From: Kappaphycus alvarezii
Taxonomy: Eukaryota; Rhodophyta; Florideophyceae; Gigartinales; Solieriaceae
Direction: 5' to 3'
NCBI GenBank assembly: GCA_002205965.3
Contig: NADL03000056.1
Coordinates: forward strand, 248,001 to 312,000
DNA length: 64,000 nucleotides
Translations under genes and position numbers: made by a program
Shown here: piece after piece, positions 60,856 to 64,000 of the stretch
Layout: each line of letters starts with the position of its first letter
How positions within the stretch are numbered: the stretch's first letter is position 1
Notes under the pieces: generated by a model
Seen by the model: the letters and a program-made list of their open reading frames with translations, nothing else
What the model was told of the DNA's origin: nothing
Database searches by the model: none

Positions 60856-61800
60856 ACTATTGAAGAAATTATCCGTTTTAAGTGAGAAACATCTCATTCG
60901 ACTCAGCGTGGAAAGGCGATAAATGTACATCCCTTTTTATGAATTCTGACCGATGGTTCTCCGTGAAGCCCATTTGCTGCAAAAGAAACCCGAGTCCGCC
61001 AAAAATTCCCACTGGTTTAATTTTGAGCAGCGGTTTCGCTCGACAAAGGAGCTCCTCCGCTCGCTTCTGTCGCTACTTCAAGAGCAGCTTTGGTCGAAAG
61101 ATAACCAACCATGGCGTCGGCTAGGGCACCGATGACTGTGATAGGGACAACAGTGCGGACCCGGGCTTTCCTTCCACGCGATTTGCCTTGCCTTTCCGTG
61201 TTTTACAAAGGTAAGGACGAGGTACGAGCGAAACGAGAAAAAATTTCATTTGGTCACAGCACTTCTTCTCCACTTTGGCTTCTAACTTGTCCTGCTCTCC
61301 TTTTGTTTCCGCTCGTGCTCCCTTTCCTTTGCGGCAATTTCATCATGGCGGCGCTGAAAAGCTTCCTGCTCTGTCAAGCACTCTGCAGGGCCCGGTGGCC
61401 GGTATAGCGTCCGTGGCATATGCATGCTCACTTGCGTCTGGCAACGGATGGAATTGGGTATTTTGCAGCAAGAGATGGGAAGAATGATGCGAAAAGAAAC
61501 GAAATTGGTTCAAAGACCTTTTATTAATGGCAAACTATGTGGTTTATCATTGAAACAAGTTGAAAAAAAGTGCAGAGTGGGCATGGAAGGGTACCAAGGC
61601 ATATGAGAAAAAAGTGGGGGTCGAATGGGCGCGTCCGGAGCCAAGGTTTTGGTCCCATCAGTTGCCGGGAGCACAGTGTTGTGATGAGCATAATAAAATC
61701 CACACGAAAAATTAGGCCTTTCGGGAAGGGTTTCGGTTACAGTGTGGACGTTTAGTACGAGTGATCATTTGGTTCTTTTCAAAACTGAGCACAGTACATG
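60856..61800. other. Flank of the retroelement, no gene assigned
   Basis: Overlapping plus-strand frames (60,882-61,755) are basic and cysteine-containing but have no recognisable domain. They may be part of another transposon that the YR element entered. Confidence 0.4.
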
Positions 61801-64000
61801 TAGTGCAGACATTTTCAAAGTGTAGAAACTACCAGGACATCCCCTTCACATAGATACTGTACAGGACATACAAAATTTAAATATTTCTATTCACAGCCCT
61901 ATAGGATAGATATTTTGACCAAACTACTATTTTAGTCTACGCACTGTAGTCTACATTTTATCCACCCCAGTCCCCTATTTACATTGATCTAGATATATTG
62001 TTATGTTTTTTTAAGAGTAGCCGGCTCTACAACATCTGCTGGCGACCATAGCTAGTGGATGAGTAGGCGTGCTAGAGATAAAATTAGGACACCAAATTGC
62101 CTATAAAAGAACTCTCCACCTTGGGCATCGAGATAGAAATACTATCAACATTTTTATTTCAACCGACTCAACCATTCTAAAATAGCCTAAAAGTTTACAA
62201 TTTCTTTGTAACTATCCGCTAACGCCACCAGTCTGCTGTTTATCCCTTGAATCTTCGCGAAAATCAAGATTTACTGTTTTGGGGGAATTTAAGAAGTAAG
62301 CCTATTCGCTATTCGATGGTGAAAATATACTTCTTTGTCCTATTTACAAATTGTTTCAAGCCAACATGAACCAGCGATTACTGACAAATAAGTTTTTTTT
62401 TCTTTTCAAAGCTATCCATTGGGGAATAAGGGCAACGATAAGATCGTGGTGCAACGCAGACCACATGGTGCTAACGAATCCAGAGCAAAATTGGAATCTC
62501 ATTCAACCTGGTGTAGCTATCAACATCTGTCAGCAGCATCCCAACTCTGACTGTAAGGACCGCAAATACCGTCGTCACTCATTTTCGCCAAGTCTTTCGC
62601 CGAACAATTAGGAACCTCTACGTGGCATCCGCAAGTAGTCGTCCTAGACCAATGAGAGTCATTTACTCACGTCAAATCAAAGAACGACAGGAGTCCCCAT
62701 TAGTTCTGGTTCAGATTCAGTTCACATGTAAATTCAGTTCCAAGTGATGTTTATATTCCAGATCTTCCATGTGTGCCACGTCGTTTACTGATCGCGTTGA
62801 GGCTAGTTGGGCTAGAATTTCACTCATGGCTGTGAATCAGATGATCTATAAGCATTGAAAAGTTAGATAAAAGCGTTTAATACCGGGTATGGCCGCTTAC
62901 AGAGCGGCAGAAACAAAAAAAGCTCACAAGATACGATAATCAGCCTTTTTGTCAGGATAACACATGCAACTCCGAAGTCCACTCACATTAACTGCGACAC
63001 AAGGCTGTAAAGTATCATTTAGGTAGTCTCAAATTATAATTAGTTAAATTTAATCTGTATAGATCCTTTCGGAATAAATTGAAGTATGTGAACTATTAAG
63101 TTAATTGCGATTCTCTCTTTAAAACAATCAACACGAAAATTGAAAGGAAATCAAACTGGAAAAATGATTTGCAGCTTGATTTGAAAGAAATAATTAAAAC
63201 TACTACCACAATAAAGAAAAAAGGACAATAGTACAATAAAATATAATAAAGCTCAACACTTTCGAAGCATTTAATAACCATTAATTTTGACTTGCAAAAG
63301 GGTACGTTAAATATGATTTTCGGTCAAGGTATCAGACAGACCAAAAAATTACAACAATGTCGTGTTGACTGATCCAAGCGTTATGTTGAGGACAGTTACC
63401 TCTCTGGTTATGAATTGAGGGTTCGGTTACCTAAGTACTTCCATATTCACATGCTTTTCTCGGGACAGTTTCTGAGATATCCATAGATTATTTGCATGTT
63501 TATCGTATTTCTCGGGGAAGGCAATATTCCAACCATCCCCATGTATTTGCTGTCCTTTCAAATACCATCGCGTCTAATATTTTCTGCAAGGGTGAACTGG
63601 GAAAGAATTGAACAAAACTGATGCACATTTCAACTATCTTGCGTCACTTACTGGATCACCGTTAAGAAAGGCCCAAAAACTGTATATTCTACTCTAATGT
63701 ACACTAAAAAATTCAATCAAATTATCAAACATACTCTTGCGCTTGCGCTTCAGGGAAAAAAAAAGGAAATTTCTGGTAGCCTAGGTGAATTTTGGGACGA
63801 TTTAGTAACTAAATACAAGTAAAAACACCAGGAATATAACTTCAATGACTAAAAAAGCTGATTTATCTCCGGGACCTCCCTTCAGGAAATTAACAAGAGG
63901 TTCTTCATGACAAATGTCGATGTGTGGTGTAGGAGCAGTATTCTATTTCTCTACAAGCGCTATAATGTGAGTATGACTCAGTCTCCAGGCAAATCGAAAT
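61801..64000. other. AT-rich tract at the right end
   Basis: No gene-sized conserved frame, RNA or repeat boundary is seen. The composition returns to that of the first 24 kb. Two weak GTAC motifs (ACAGTACATGTAG near 61,791 and ACTGTACAG near 61,856) are the last of that family. Confidence 0.5.

Noticed and set aside
1..64000. CRISPR arrays, prokaryotic operons or rRNA genes
   Set aside because: No regularly spaced repeats, no ribosome-binding-site gene clusters and no rRNA-like stretches were seen.

Overview
The window looks like nuclear DNA of a fungus-like unicellular eukaryote, perhaps an early-diverging zoosporic fungus; the lineage is inferred and not proven. Evidence for a eukaryote: spliceosomal GT-AG introns (GTAAGT and GTATGT donors), a mitochondrial complex I accessory subunit, Rab prenylation and ribosome-biogenesis genes, and three eukaryotic transposon classes (pogo/Tigger, PIF/Harbinger, a tyrosine-recombinase retroelement). 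Nothing looks bacterial except the family of one gene, a phosphatidylcholine synthase (Pcs).

Layout. Positions 1-24,000 are AT-rich and gene-poor: decayed transposon relics, a broken Tigger-like transposase (about 10.7-12.7 kb) and a clean MITE with TA target duplications (23,627-24,066). From 24.1 to 31.3 kb composition is intermediate with no recognisable gene, only GTACAGTAC-type palindromic arrays. From 31.3 to 53.3 kb lies a GC-rich gene block: a hypothetical gene (-), SDR oxidoreductase (+), a small hypothetical gene (+), Pcs (+), SLC35B1/HUT1-type nucleotide-sugar transporter (+), R3H-SUZ RNA-binding protein (-), Rab geranylgeranyltransferase beta subunit (-), NDUFB10-like complex I subunit (+), a coiled-coil protein (+), a NIFK/Nop15-like RRM protein (+) and NOG1 GTPase (-). 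From 53.9 to 61 kb there are more mobile elements: a PIF/Harbinger transposase with a divergent accessory ORF, then a minus-strand DIRS/PAT-like retroelement flanked by direct repeats. The last 3 kb is AT-rich with no gene seen.

A striking property is that nearly every conserved gene is complete from start to stop at protein level but broken by several single-base frame shifts, often one missing G or C in a short homopolymer run. NOG1 alone has at least seven. Uncorrected long-read errors are the simplest explanation, so the GC-block genes are annotated as functional CDS with breaks, not as pseudogenes. The transposons carry many stop codons as well and look truly decayed.

Functional themes: membrane lipid and secretory-pathway genes (Pcs, SDR, SLC35B1 with a KKXX-type ER signal, RabGGTB) sit together, and two 60S ribosome-biogenesis genes (NIFK/Nop15-like and NOG1) are convergent neighbours. 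No operon-like organisation is implied.
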